This document shows, in pieces, positions 39,301 through 48,400 of a DNA stretch of 64,000 bases. The translations under genes were made by a program, and so were the position numbers. The notes beneath the pieces were generated by a model. It saw only the letters and a list, made by a program, of their open reading frames with translations, made no database searches and had not been told where the DNA came from. The DNA is from Harmothoe impar. Taxonomy: Eukaryota; Annelida; Polychaeta; Phyllodocida; Polynoidae. How positions within the stretch are numbered: position 1 is the first letter of the stretch; each line of letters opens with the position of its first letter. The stretch lies in contig OX381709.1 of assembly GCA_947462335.1 (NCBI GenBank), forward strand, positions 66,146,609 through 66,210,608, in the 5' to 3' direction.

Positions 39301-40635
39301 CATATAAAACAGTATGAGGCCACATTCTTATTTTTCTTTGGGTCACGAAAAGCGTCGATATACCAATGTTGGAGGTGAAAAGGGACGATTCAACAATAGA
39401 AATTGATATTTTATTTTGTTGACCCCCTTTCTATTAAATGCGGCGGACCAATAATCTAGATAATAGAATAACTGTTCCCTGAGGAGTTCACACACCCCTG
39501 TGCCTTCGGATGACACCTGCTATTATGAATTATCCAGTGGGGAGCTGCAGTACCTTAATTCACCGCCCTGGTAAAATTCCTGATTGGAAATACGTTAATT
39601 CCGAACAGGCCCCTTATATTATGTTTGGCTGTGATGAATTGTTGTATACATACGTTGTACCTATGTCTGTGGTTCCGTTTACAGAGCTGATCATCACGGC
39701 GGGCGGCGAGAACGTGGCACCTGTGCCCATAGAGGATAACGTGAAGAGCGAACTGCCCGTGGTCAGTAACGCCATGCTGATCGGCGACAAGAGGAGGTTC
39801 CTCTCCATCCTCCTCACACTCAAGGTAGGCACGCCACCCACATAGGGCAATGCTTTTGTCCCCCCCCCCCCCCGACACTAGCCATTTATTTATGGTGACC
39901 CAAATCAGGGCCCCAAATTGTAAAATACAAAGCAGGGAAAATGCACCCCACACATAAGGTAATGTGTTACAAATAGATGACTAATTAGTACTGCTAAGGG
40001 TCCCAAATTCTCCATAATTATATGTATTGTCTTCACAACATTTATCTTGAAACTAAAAGAAAAGTCGTCTGCTTTCCTCCAGACTGTGATCGACCCTGAC
40101 ACGAATATCCCTGGAGACGCATTGACGCAGGAGGCTATAGACTGGGTACGGAGTGTGGGCAGTTCGGCCACCACCCTGAGTGAGATCCTCCAGACCACAG
40201 ACCCCCGGGTGATGCGCGGCATTCAGGCCGGACTGGACGCGGCCAACACCAAGGCCCCCTCACGGGCACAAAAGGTGCAGAAATGGAGCATCCTACCCGT
40301 GGACTTCTCAGAGCCTGGCGGCGAGCTGGGTAAGATTTGATATTTGTTTGATTTGTGTGTACAAATTCATTAAAGGGAACACCTTTTTGTATTGGGACAG
40401 TTGTTTATAAATACTGTTTTTTTTAAAGGGTGTAGGGGGTATGCAAATGCCTTTGATATGTTATAGGGCCTACATTTGTAGACGGTAATATAATTACCAA
40501 TGGCTCAGCCAATGTTGCCGATTTTTTAATTGTTCATTTCGACTTTTCATTGCAGGTCCGTCTCTCAAGTTGAAGCGACCTGTTGCAGCCAAGATCTACA
40601 CAAAGACCATCGAAGCCTTCTACCAGGGAACGTGA
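13345..40635 (+). CDS. ACSBG: Long-chain acyl-CoA synthetase, bubblegum (ACSBG) family, complete 818-residue product in 16 coding exons
   Basis: The enzyme activates long and very long fatty acids to acyl-CoA via an acyl-AMP intermediate. Exons: 13345-13685, 29466-29605, 31620-31781, 32312-32403, 32665-32753, 33037-33250, 33553-33654, 34056-34103, 34631-34798, 35786-35967, 36584-36771, 37161-37270, 37567-37720, 39685-39824, 40083-40329 and 40556-40635 (TGA). All junctions are GT-AG with matching phase. Motifs: AGGIGTGIYTT; the AMP-binding loop YTSGTTGAPKG (about residues 379-389); YLPLSHIAAQ; YGMSEST (about 569-575); HSGDIGKF (about 642); the hinge GRIK with ITAGGENVAP (about 660-675). It ends AKIYTKTIEAFYQGT. 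Human ACSBG1 and ACSBG2 are 724 and 666 residues, so this protein has an extra N-terminus: the first 114 residues are acidic, Pro/Thr-rich and look disordered. One exon donor abuts a transposon. ACSBG1 versus ACSBG2 orthology cannot be set here. Confidence 0.95.
13751..14623. mobile_element. TA-flanked MITE, 873 bp, in ACSBG intron 1
   Basis: It starts CACTGTAAAAAAAATCCCTT, ends with the near-perfect reverse complement, and has TA on both sides (13749-13750, 14624-14625). The symmetry continues outward as ACAAACATA/TATGTTTGT. Subterminal repeats of the TTTACAGTGAAAATCCGTT type recur internally. A TA duplication fits Tc1/mariner-like transposition. No transposase frame. Confidence 0.8.
14624..15593. 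other. Intronic stretch with degenerate repeat words
   Basis: The phrase TGACCCTTGNTGAGNGGNATT occurs three times between 14844 and 15056, linked to AAAAGTNCCCTT-like words, suggesting a decayed tandem or transposon fragment. No termini or coding sequence can be defined. Confidence 0.4.
15594..15763. mobile_element. TA-flanked MITE, 170 bp
   Basis: The termini CAGTAAACTCCCTCT and AGAGGGAGTTGACTG form an imperfect inverted repeat, with TA at 15592-15593 and 15764-15765. The interior repeats GGGGTGGCTGCATTAGAGGG-type words. The structure fits a short mariner-like MITE. Confidence 0.85.
16086..16279. mobile_element. Small inverted-repeat element, second copy of the 5383-5546 family
   Basis: The ends GGTGCAGATGGGTC and GACCCATCTGTACC are 14-bp imperfect inverted repeats. 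The interior is made of CCTGGCGACCTGGGC, GGCGACTTTCGACCT and CGACTTTCCGACCTC words in the same order as the other copy. No exact target duplication is visible. Confidence 0.75.
16938..17256. mobile_element. Foldback element with tandem subterminal repeats, 319 bp
   Basis: Its ends are ATGGCTGTGTCTCA and the reverse complement. Each arm holds tandem units of TCTATGACCGGGTGCAA (left 16974-17034, right 17179-17220), followed inward by GTTTATTTAGGGCAGATG, mirrored as CATCTGCCCTAAATAAA. The AT-rich centre is about 60 bp. A decayed relative lies at 38486-38684. Confidence 0.85.
18369..18425. repeat. (GAT)n microsatellite
   Basis: Nineteen consecutive ATG/GAT triplets with one interruption (GATAAT). 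They create poly-Met or poly-His frames that are not genes. Confidence 0.97.
18426..20043. other. ACSBG intron 1, no recognised feature
   Basis: Apart from short C/G runs near 18600, I see no transposon ends, tandem repeats or plausible exons. Confidence 0.45.
20044..20297. mobile_element. Foldback element, ~70-bp arms with central hairpin
   Basis: The left arm 20044-20113 and right arm 20226-20297 share AAACTTGTCTCCAGACTC, AAGTGAC and ATAAAATAAAC in inverted order at high identity. The centre contains a second perfect inverted repeat, GGGTCTTCTATCT / AGATAGAAGACCC, near 20188-20215. Weak similarity continues outward, so true ends may lie some 20 bp further. It is non-coding. Confidence 0.8.
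20298..21600. other. ACSBG intron 1, no recognised feature
   Basis: It contains short ACAC runs near 20835 and 20940 and a T/A-rich low-complexity patch near 21300-21380, nothing else recognisable. Confidence 0.45.
21601..21680. mobile_element. Tiny inverted-repeat element, 80 bp
   Basis: ACCGTCCACTGGG at the left is matched by CCCAGTGGATGGT at the right, with inner CGGCCGTCTAAGCCC / CGGCCGATTAGAGCCC also in inverted relation. It could form one long hairpin. No target duplication was identified. Confidence 0.6.
22293..22750. repeat. 229-bp direct tandem duplication
   Basis: The sequence from TTGCCGATTATGGGCCCTAT at 22293 recurs at 22522 and stays nearly identical through GAATAGTGAAGACAAATCATACT. 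A few substitutions and a short diverged patch (ATCTTTAGGCTAATTGAG versus ATATCGTGATCATGTGACG) separate the copies. High identity suggests a fairly recent duplication. Confidence 0.92.
22751..24200. other. ACSBG intron 1, no recognised feature
   Basis: I find no coding exon, RNA gene or repeat termini. A C/G-rich patch near 23650-23730 resembles the G-rich edges of other repeats here but has no partner. Confidence 0.45.
24201..24420. mobile_element. Foldback MITE, piggyBac-like family, copy 3
   Basis: It starts AACCCTTTAAGGACCGCAT and ends CAGTCCTCTGTAAATGGTTA, imperfect inverted ends. Inside, ATTCATGCATCGTGCTGAC, TGAATGCAGCACTGGTGAGT and the inverted GTGCTGCATTCATGCATCAT match the family core. 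Confidence 0.75.
25224..25960. mobile_element. PIF/Harbinger-like non-autonomous element, 737 bp, TTA target duplication
   Basis: The ends GGGAGGATTCATTATTTATG and the reverse complement of GGGAGGGTTCATTATTTATG form an inverted repeat, flanked by TTA at 25221-25223 and 25961-25963. A 3-bp TWA duplication is the hallmark of PIF/Harbinger. The interior holds repeated CCCCCTCGGAATAGGTTGAA units and G/C homopolymer stretches. No transposase or Myb-like frame is present. Confidence 0.88.
25964..29093. other. ACSBG intron 1, mostly unassigned; contains a CTCF-like motif
   Basis: No exon or element ends are recognised across about 3 kb. GGTTTCCATGGCAACCA (27655) and GGTTTCCATTGCAACCA (28740) suggest two diverged copies of one dispersed repeat. 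GCCCCCTGGTGGC at 28806-28818 resembles the CTCF core. CCGCGCGTTACTATA at 27552 recurs inside the Harbinger-like element at 31786. Confidence 0.4.
29094..29280. mobile_element. Foldback MITE, piggyBac-like family, copy 4 (decayed)
   Basis: It contains GTGCATGAATGCAGCACTGA CGAGTTACT and ends in AATGCGCTATGCGGCCCATGA, the family right end. The left end is eroded. It lies just upstream of ACSBG exon 2 (29466). Confidence 0.6.
29932..30003. repeat. (TA)n microsatellite, left part
   Basis: A pure AT run interrupted at 30004 by an inserted solo LTR and resuming at 30315. Confidence 0.97.
30004..30314 (-). mobile_element. Solo LTR, 311 bp, inserted inside a TA microsatellite
   Basis: On the minus strand it begins TGTAGCGGGCGG and ends ATATCTTTACA, the TG...CA termini of an LTR. 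In the correct order it has a TATA box (GGGTATATAAGG, plus-strand 30122-30133), then a poly(A) signal AATAAA (plus-strand 30071-30076) and about 70 bp to the end, i.e. a U3-R-U5 layout. The U3 part has GC-rich tandem words of the GTCGGCCGGAACCAT type. TA sequence on both sides hides the target duplication. There is no internal region, so it is probably a recombination remnant of a retrotransposon. Confidence 0.82.
30315..30370. repeat. (TA)n microsatellite, right part
   Basis: Continuation of the TA run split by the solo LTR. Confidence 0.97.
31364..31502. mobile_element. Short foldback element with CAGGGGCGTGGCAA ends
   Basis: A perfect 14-bp inverted repeat CAGGGGCGTGGCAA / TTGCCACGCCCCTG encloses a 111-bp G/T-rich core with repeated CTTTTT/GACC words. 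CAGGGGCG ends are common among hAT-type MITEs, but no clear 8-bp duplication is present. Confidence 0.75.
31786..32080. mobile_element. PIF/Harbinger-like element, 295 bp, inserted inside the splice donor of ACSBG exon 3
   Basis: Its ends are GGGAGTGTTCATTTATTATT and an almost exact reverse complement, flanked by TAA at 31783-31785 and 32081-32083. The left TAA is bases 2-4 of the intron (donor G-TAA-G), so the element begins at the donor's fifth base and supplies the G of GTAAG. The interior has repeated GGGGGGGCGTAAAAAT units. No coding capacity. Confidence 0.92.
34937..35097. mobile_element. Foldback MITE, piggyBac-like family, copy 5
   Basis: Complete ends TACCTTTAAGGGCCGCATAG and AGCGCTATGCGGCACCTAAA face each other, with CATGAATGCAGCCCTGACGA and the inverse AATTATGACGAC core inside. 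It lies in ACSBG intron 9. Confidence 0.8.
35274..35737. mobile_element. Foldback element with perfect 101-bp inverted arms and a 5-bp duplication
   Basis: Arms 35274-35374 and 35637-35737 are exact reverse complements as far as I can read, beginning TGTCATGTTATGTACTTATA. The pentamer GACGT flanks both sides (35269-35273, 35738-35742). The 262-bp loop is non-coding. The element ends 48 bp before ACSBG exon 10. Identical arms imply a recent insertion or arm conversion. Superfamily is not assignable from this alone. Confidence 0.93.
36803..36925. mobile_element. Foldback MITE, piggyBac-like family, copy 6 (partial)
   Basis: It begins TTAACCATTTGAGGACTGCA with TGTGCTTTAATGCATTACGC, then CATCATGATTGACCCTTCGG and GGTCGGCATGATGGATAAAT. 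The distal end is missing. ACSBG intron 11. Confidence 0.7.
38009..38064 (+). repeat. 27-bp direct duplication
   Basis: AAGAGGGTCCCGGATATAAG plus CCTTTAT is repeated once with a single C/G change. ACSBG intron 13. Confidence 0.8.
38486..38684. mobile_element. Decayed relative of the 16938-17256 foldback element
   Basis: It keeps GGCTGTGTGTCATCGG at the left, TTCATCTGCCCTAAATAAA, AAGCCAGTCAAAGATGGCACC and GGCCCGATCTGGTGAGACA at the right, in the same order as the intact copy. The left tandem units are deleted. Confidence 0.75.
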
Positions 40636-41489
40636 ACCAAGCAGCACTCACAGAATTCTACATTTTTATACAAATATATATGCATCTGATAACTCAAATC
40701 ATTCCTGTATCATAAGGACAAAGGAAAACTCCCGTTTTGCTCCTTCTATTATATATTTTTGATGAATCTTTAGATTACAAGGGGCATGGGGAATTTATCA
40801 CCGCAAAGCAAGCAGTTATGCTATTATGGATTAGAGACCTGGGTAATTGGTCTATGGGGATCAAACCAAGCTGAACAAAGTAGGTTCAGGTAAAATCAAC
40901 CAGTGGAGACCGACACTTATGACACCCCCTTTTTAAATCCCTTGATCCACTCCATCTGACATGTACATGGAAGAGCATGTACAACATGTATAGCAACTCA
41001 CTAATGCAGGGTCGTGTCCTACTGATGGTTGGTCCCCTTACTGCTGGTTTGTTTGATCCCCATAAGTTGTACGACAAATCTATTCTGAAGCTACCCAGGA
41101 TGTTATTTGCTGCCCATAAGGTACCTGTGATCATGTATTTATGGGCAGGAGTGGGTAGCTATGGAGTAGGGAGTCCAGAGATATAATGTACGGGACAACT
41201 GCCGGCCCAGAACTGTACCTATGTGGTAAATGCCTATGATAACCAGGCCTATGATTGGCTGGAATTCTAACAAGTTGGGATGGGTCATTTAAGGCCCATC
41301 GCTCTGGTGTATTCGAGAACCAGCGGTTGAATGTAGACATAATGTAGTTAATAACTTTGTATAATATTGCAATTCAATAGTCCTGTATATTTACTTTTCA
41401 CATCACCAAAGTACACCTGATGTGATCTATGATATTTTATATTATACTAATTTTTTTTACCACTTGTTGACTATAATGAATGTGTTCAA

Positions 41490-41495
41490 AATAAA
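41490..41495 (+). promoter_or_regulatory. Candidate ACSBG poly(A) signal AATAAA
   Basis: AATAAA 855 bp after the ACSBG stop, in AT-rich sequence. No stronger signal was noted between the stop and this site. Confidence 0.5.
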
Positions 41496-41525
41496 ACAAA
41501 ATCTTAAACTTATATTTATATATTC

Positions 41526-41531
41526 TTTATT
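41526..41531 (-). promoter_or_regulatory. Candidate dynein heavy chain poly(A) signal AATAAA
   Basis: TTTATT on the plus strand reads AATAAA on the minus strand, about 950 bp past the dynein stop codon and 30 bp beyond the convergent ACSBG signal. Confidence 0.4.
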
Positions 41532-42477
41532 TCATTTTGATTTCAGTTCAACGAATGACTGAACTCGCTTCATGCATGCGTTTTTTTCACAGATACCTTG
41601 GAATTTTTGACTAAGAATTAGCACAATATTTCTGATCAGACAATGCAGAGACATGATAACCGGGGTAAACAACATGGGGTGTGTGAGTGAGTGAATACAT
41701 ATTTTTTTGTTCGTTTGACGTGACCTAATTTACATTTAAATGCATTGTTCTGGCTGTCTTCACGAGTCGGCTGAGAACGAATGACATTCACGCCGGGACT
41801 CGAGAAGTTTTATCTATACGGAATGATAATTAGGATTATAGTTCTACAGATTGAAAAAACGGGATCACATGGTGAACCTATCACAGGTTTTGCTCTTGCT
41901 GTATTTTTTGCTCGTAACAAAAATAAATATATGCACAGCAGTGAACTCCTATAATATAACCAGAGCGGACGGACTAACAGAAATAACCATCTATCTGTAA
42001 AAAAGAAACAAATTCACACCACATGCAACGTGAATCATGGAAACAACGGAGGGAAGACCAATTTACTACTATTTACACCATGTTTGGCCATAACAACAAT
42101 CAAATTGCAATAACTTAATAACATCAGGACCAGGAGCCCTGTTCCGTCTATCTCCAAGTATTACCATCTTATGGCACTTGTATTAACAGTCTGTGTAGTA
42201 AACTTTCCTGGATATTTAACCCCCCTCCCCTCGATTTTTTTTTCATTTGATTTTTCCCCCTTCTCAATAACTCATTAATTACATACATTACAATAGATGT
42301 ACGTTCATGAATGATAATTTCCCAAATGGCGTTACAAGATTTCTAGTTCAGACAGAAATTGCATAGTTGGTCTCAGTATCGTTAGTCCTTTTTCATGCCA
42401 TTGTCAATGTTACTTTACTGTTATGCGCACATGTAACCTGTGCCTCGGCTCGTTAGCCTGCCCGTCCCAGGTGAGTA

Positions 42478-45400
42478 CTAGACCTGGAGCAGCATGGCCA
42501 CTCCGCCCAGCACCCATTTAGCTGCCTTCTCCTTGGTTTTGAGGTTGAAGGTCCACACATAAGTGGGACCACGCGACTTGGTCTTGTAGACTGGACACTC
42601 GTAGATGTTCTTGGTCTCTTGGCGGTCGACTGGGATGGCCTTGATGAAGATAACAGGCATGGGTGGTGCGAGCTCTTTGAGGCGAGCCTCAGCGAGCATA
42701 CCGATCTGGGGATCCCAGCGCGCACCTTCCATGAAGAGCCCGTGTACGTAGGCGCCTTCTCGGGGCGGGCCTCCCATGTCCTCCTTGTTCTTCTTGGTGA
42801 CATCCACCTGCAGACACATCTTGTCGAGCGGCCACTCGTTCTTACGGGCCATCTGCTGCATGATAGCGGTGAGGAAGGACTGCGGGTTGAAGAACCCGGC
42901 CAGCCAGACGGCAGAGGGCAGCTGGAAGTCAGCCACCCACGCCTCCAGCTCCTTAATACGCTGCAGCAGGTCGGCGTACCAGATACCCAGTGTGCTGAGG
43001 GAGGGGTAGGCGCGCTTCTCCCACGACAAAGGTACCGTGTCCAGGTACATGGAGTTGCTAAGGTCCTCCATAGCTGACGTGATGGTCAGCTCACCCTGTA
43101 GGCACGCAACACAACATGGTCAGAACTCTCTTTTTTTAGATAAGACTTTATTCTTTTGACTGTCAGTATTTATTTGATATATCTATATGCACTGGCTGAA
43201 CGTATTAAATAGGAAAGTATCAAATGCATCGCCTGAAGGACAGTTCTCTGAACCGTGAATATCTTATGCCATATGTGGAGAATGTCTGACCTATAAACTA
43301 TAACTATAATTAGTGCATCTATGATGACTGATGGCACTATATGGTATACAGAATAGGGTAGGGTGGAGACTCACCTTGAGACCCAGGTCCAGTTCCTTGA
43401 GGGTACCGCGGATCTCGTTGGTCAGGGTGTTCATGCGTTCGGCCTCCTGGAAGGCGACCACCACATAGGGTGTGCGCTCTTCGACTGGCACCTTGGCCAT
43501 AATCTCCAGCAGGTTGAACTCTTCGGGCAGCTTCTCCATAATGTCGTCCAGGATAGATTTGATCTAGAAAAACAAATTTATGATAATGAATATTTTTGCT
43601 AATAAGCAAAACCTAGAATCCTTTTACTCGTCTCTAGCGCCATTGGAAAGATCAAAACGTATAAAATATTCATGGACATCTATGTTGCAAGCTAGTTATC
43701 ACAGATTCATGATTAATCCATATCGCAAGGCTAAGTTGGTTATCATGAATATAGATCGCATTCCTAACATAAATTTCAACTTACCTTTTCCTCACGGCTG
43801 ACGCCGCCACCAGCGCCGTCTCCAGAGTCGCGTGGCTGCATCTCGAGGACGGTACGGAAGAGTGACTCTGAGGTGGTGGTGAGGAACTCAATCTCTGCGT
43901 TAGGGTGCAGGCCGTAAAGGTAGGGGCTCTCTGGGGGCAGCACCTCATCGATGTAGGTGTGGTAGCCCTTGTAGTCAGAGTTGGGCGGGACGGGGAAACC
44001 GGGGGCGAGGTACAGCTCACCTTCGAGCTGAAACACATGAGAAGGGGGCGGTAAGTACAGGATTCTCTTCAGGTATGCTAACCCTTTAAGGGCCGCATAG
44101 TGCTTTAATGCACTGCCCCATTTTGTCGTCATTATGCATGGATGCAGCCCTCATGTCGCCATAATGCATGATCCGTTCCCATAGGGTCGGCATGATACAT
44201 GAATGCAACCCTGACTGTTAACCACCATTTGTTACAGGTACTTCTAGTTAAATTGAGTCACATGGTGTTGGTAAAACAGACGTTGTTTTAAGATCAGTGT
44301 ATATATGTTTTACAATATTTCTAGAGGATATTTATCTCAAACTGGCAGTCATCTATCTTTGTATATATGAACACTGCTGTTATTAGAAATACATGTATAT
44401 ACAATTTATTTTTAGTGAGTTTTTTTTTCAAGTGATCTCGAAGACCATTCAGTCCATACATGCATTTTATTCTGATTGTCATGCATATAGTATTCTAGTG
44501 GATGCATAGAAATGTATGATGAAATTTGCCATAACTATCTCCATATGGCAAGCTTTTCATTCAACATCAAGGTATTGAACGTGCAAGTGCTTGCTGTCAG
44601 TGACTATAAGTCTGACAGGACCACCATGCGGTACCCATAACTCAATGGTGAACAGAAAATAAAAACCATGCACCAGGATGGTAAAAGCTTCATTCAAAAA
44701 CCATATACAAAAGTACAAGTTTTGGACCCCCTTTACCAAAAGTCCACAGCTTCTAAACAGCTTTACTATACTCTTACATATTCATATTGTCAAGTAAAAT
44801 ACTTAAAGGTTAAGCTAATTCAAAGGACAATAATTATTGTGAGGTGCTCCGGGGGTCGGTAAAGTTTGTTTAGTGTGAGTCGCACGACTGTTTTATTGAT
44901 ACGGTAACCAGCTTCTTACCCGGGACAGCTTCAATGAAAGGGCCCCAGGTGGGGGCCGCATGTTTAATATGTTATGGATAAAAACAACCTGAGAAAATGC
45001 TACACGACTAGTGCTAGTATTCCACATTCATATGAAGTAATGTTAATCTACGTAGAGAAAATAGCGATATGCAACTATTATACTACTTTCTGAAGGACTT
45101 TCCAGATCATGGAACAAATTTCATGTTCATGGCTGTGTTGATTTATTGTGTAACATGCTTTCTCGAGTTAATACTATTCATCAAGTCCAGTAGCATAATA
45201 GTTGGCATGCCACGATATGAGCATAACACAGTGCCAACGTTCTGCGGTATGATTGATGTGAAGCCGAATGCAATTCATCGAAGGATCCTCTATATCCTTT
45301 ATTATCCGCAAATGAAAATATTAGATATAGAGGGATATGCATAAAATACACATGTATCACATTAAGTCATTTGGTAAAAGCTGTAGAGGTTATAAGCTAT

Positions 45401-48400
45401 CATATTTAGGCTCGTCAGGATTTTTATATTAATATGCTACCAACGGCAATGTCTTCAAACCAGTGAGATCCTAGAATGAATGACTAACCACTCAGAAATC
45501 GCACTCGAGTGAAGCTACAATTTACCCCTGGAATGTAGCTGAGGTTGGAGGGGGGGGGGTGTTCAGGGGGGCTGGAGGACTTACCATATCGGGGTGCATG
45601 TATTCCTCCAGATAGGTGCGGCACAGCTTTCTGTCCCAGTCGTCGGTGATATGACCTCCGTACATAATCTCTCCGAACAGGTAGCGGAGATCCTCCCATG
45701 GTACCTGCAAGTGGATGGATGGGGTCAGTCTCTATCTATGGCGCACACAATCAATGATATTACAAGAGTTGGGATTGGGGTCGTTCACAGTTAGTCTCTC
45801 TATATATAATATCGAAAAGGTAAGGTTATGCCAAATATAATGTTGTTCACAATGGCGTTTTCCAACAGGATGCGGTCTCACATAAAAACACCCAATCACG
45901 GATTGGCTTCACAATTGATCTGAGATACAACTAAATGGAGACGTGGTCATCAATACAGAGACAGTGGTTCTGGACGATAAGAAAAGCAGACATATACCAC
46001 AATCATTTTGAATGCATGCAAATTTGTTCAGTGTTCAGAGTGGACCAAACACTTATTTGAAGATCAGCAAGCAAAACATATATATGAATTCCAAAGATAC
46101 CATGACCAGAACAATAGGAAGATATTAAATAGGAAAGTATCAAATGAATCGCCTCAATATTTGATAAATAGATGTTAAATTGGATTCACTGCATGAATAC
46201 CCAAAATGCAAAAAATATTTTGAAATTTCAATCAGTTAATAACGATTCGTCCTAATGCACATGATTAAGATACCCTTGGAACAGACACGAATATCTTGAT
46301 CATTCTTTATGCGATCAGCATTGAATACACACATTTTTGTCCACCGTGCTTACCATAGAGGACTATCGGTTGTTAAATAGTCAGAACAAACATAGTATAT
46401 TAATATCATAACATTTGGAACTGAATAAACTGCACAGAGTATGTATGACATCATAGTTTGGGGAATCCTCATAGTATCGAGCGATACTTCTTTGATATGA
46501 AAGTTATCTTTGAGAAATGAATTTCCCATCCTAAATGAAACAGACAAAATACAGGAACTTGGTTCCTATCTGTTGCTACTTGCAGTTTAAACTTTTTAAA
46601 AGCAAACTGAATTGGATAGCTTATGGTACTATGTTCTTACTCTTTTAATATAAGTACACTAAGGTAATATGAATTGCATGGGTTTGTGTTTGTAGTAGAA
46701 ATCTAGCACCAGCTACCATGCATCCTTGGTATACACCAATGAATGTCAGGGACATGTAACTGAAACCGAAGCTGTATATTTCCTATGGTTCATCATATAG
46801 TTAAAGGAAAACAGAAAAAGACAGTAGCCTACCTTGGCATTAGCCTCTAGGTAGTTGTAGAGCACGTTCATAGAGATATACAGGTCGCCGGTGGTGAAGG
46901 GGTAGCTTCTGTTCCAGCCCTGGGGGCCGAACTTTCTCCTCTCGGACACAACGGCGTGGAAGTAGCAAAGAGCGAATAGGATACTCTTGAACTCAGTCTC
47001 ACGTGCACACATTTCCATGGTTTCCTGCAAGATAACATTGGGTAATCTTTAGTCTTGACTATATAACCTAAACTCTGGGGTGCTCGATAGTAGATTGTAC
47101 TTATACAGAGTACCTCCCCTATGTGGTGTTTCCATGTACAAAACAGACCCGTGATTTAATCCATTATTTCCACCTGTTTTCATGATATTACTACATTGCT
47201 ACTGCTTACCTGGTTGAAATTGTCGAGGGCCTTGTGGAGGTTGGCATGCATGCCAGTCGGCGGTTCGTTGGTGATCTTAATAGAAGCCTCGAGGATGCCT
47301 TGAGGCATGATGTGACTTTCGCGGGTGCCTGAAGGCTCAGCACTGATGTACACACGATAATCTGGATGGCTCTCCAAACTGTATTGTTCCAGCTTCTTCT
47401 CTAGTGGGGCCAGCCATTTAGCCACAAGATGGACGTTCTGTTGAAAGATGAGGGAAATTGCTTTATTGCTTTATCTATTTATTCGGTAATTTAATAATTG
47501 AGTTCAGGAACTTTAATAGTGAGATAAAATTAAATACTATGAATAATGATTCTATGCGGCACAAAGTTTGATATACTCATTTCTGGTATACAGAAGCAAT
47601 ACGCGGACACACCAGTGTCCACACTATTTCAATAATCCTGAAGCACCTACCTGTAGAATAACCCAGTGTCCCTCTGTGGCTGCCAGGTCCATGGCCTGTT
47701 CGGCCACGATCTCCTGACCTTGGCCGAGTGAGATATTGTGGAAGTTTTTGGCGTCCATCGAGAAGCCCATTTTCTTGCCGAGCGCCTCCACATCCTTCAA
47801 GGGGTCGACACCAGGAGAGAGGATGAAGAAGACTGGCGTTGCGGGGCCAGATTCTTCGTACGATTTGGCAAATTCAACGCTGCGGTTTTCTGTGTACTTG
47901 CTTCCCATTTTCTCCTCAATAAAGTTCCTGCAAAGGTAGACATAGTTTAGCACCTTTCTTTAGTGATGGATCCGAGCTGAACTCGGAGTCTGATTATTCA
48001 TATTCTGGCCCACTTGAATACGATAGGACTCAGGAGTGGTCCACATATTTTGCTTGCATGATTTTCCTCTTGTTTAATAGATGCCTGATAGTTATATGGA
48101 AGGGAGTGGAATACTGAAGGTGAATCTAGGCCCTAACGAAGCCTGGGACCACCCTTTTTCAGACCATAATGTACAACACAGATGTACTGCTATTATATGA
48201 GCTCGAATTACTTCCGACAATCCCCACTAGTCCTTTATTCAGTGTGATGGCCCAACGGACCCTCTCAAACCTGTAATTATCTAAAAATGACTGTTTTGGT
48301 CCCATCTCCAACAATGTATACAAAGGTATACAAAGTAAGTGTACTCACTGGTGTTTACCTACTACCATCCGTTTTGCTGCTTTATACATCTTAATTTAGT

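Larger units (their letters stand above)
42478..47024 (-). other. Dynein C-terminal domain
   Basis: Six exons encode [80 protein letters not shown], the [20 protein letters not shown] helix and finally [20 protein letters not shown] through [21 protein letters not shown] glycine/serine-rich loop ([14 protein letters not shown]) near 43790-43840 is a variable surface segment. Confidence 0.9.

Noticed and set aside
39510..39684. Longer upstream version of ACSBG exon 14
   Set aside because: The frame is open upstream, but the preceding exon's phase 1 and the conserved GELIITAGGEN-type join need the acceptor at 39683-39684; the extra residues match nothing in the family.
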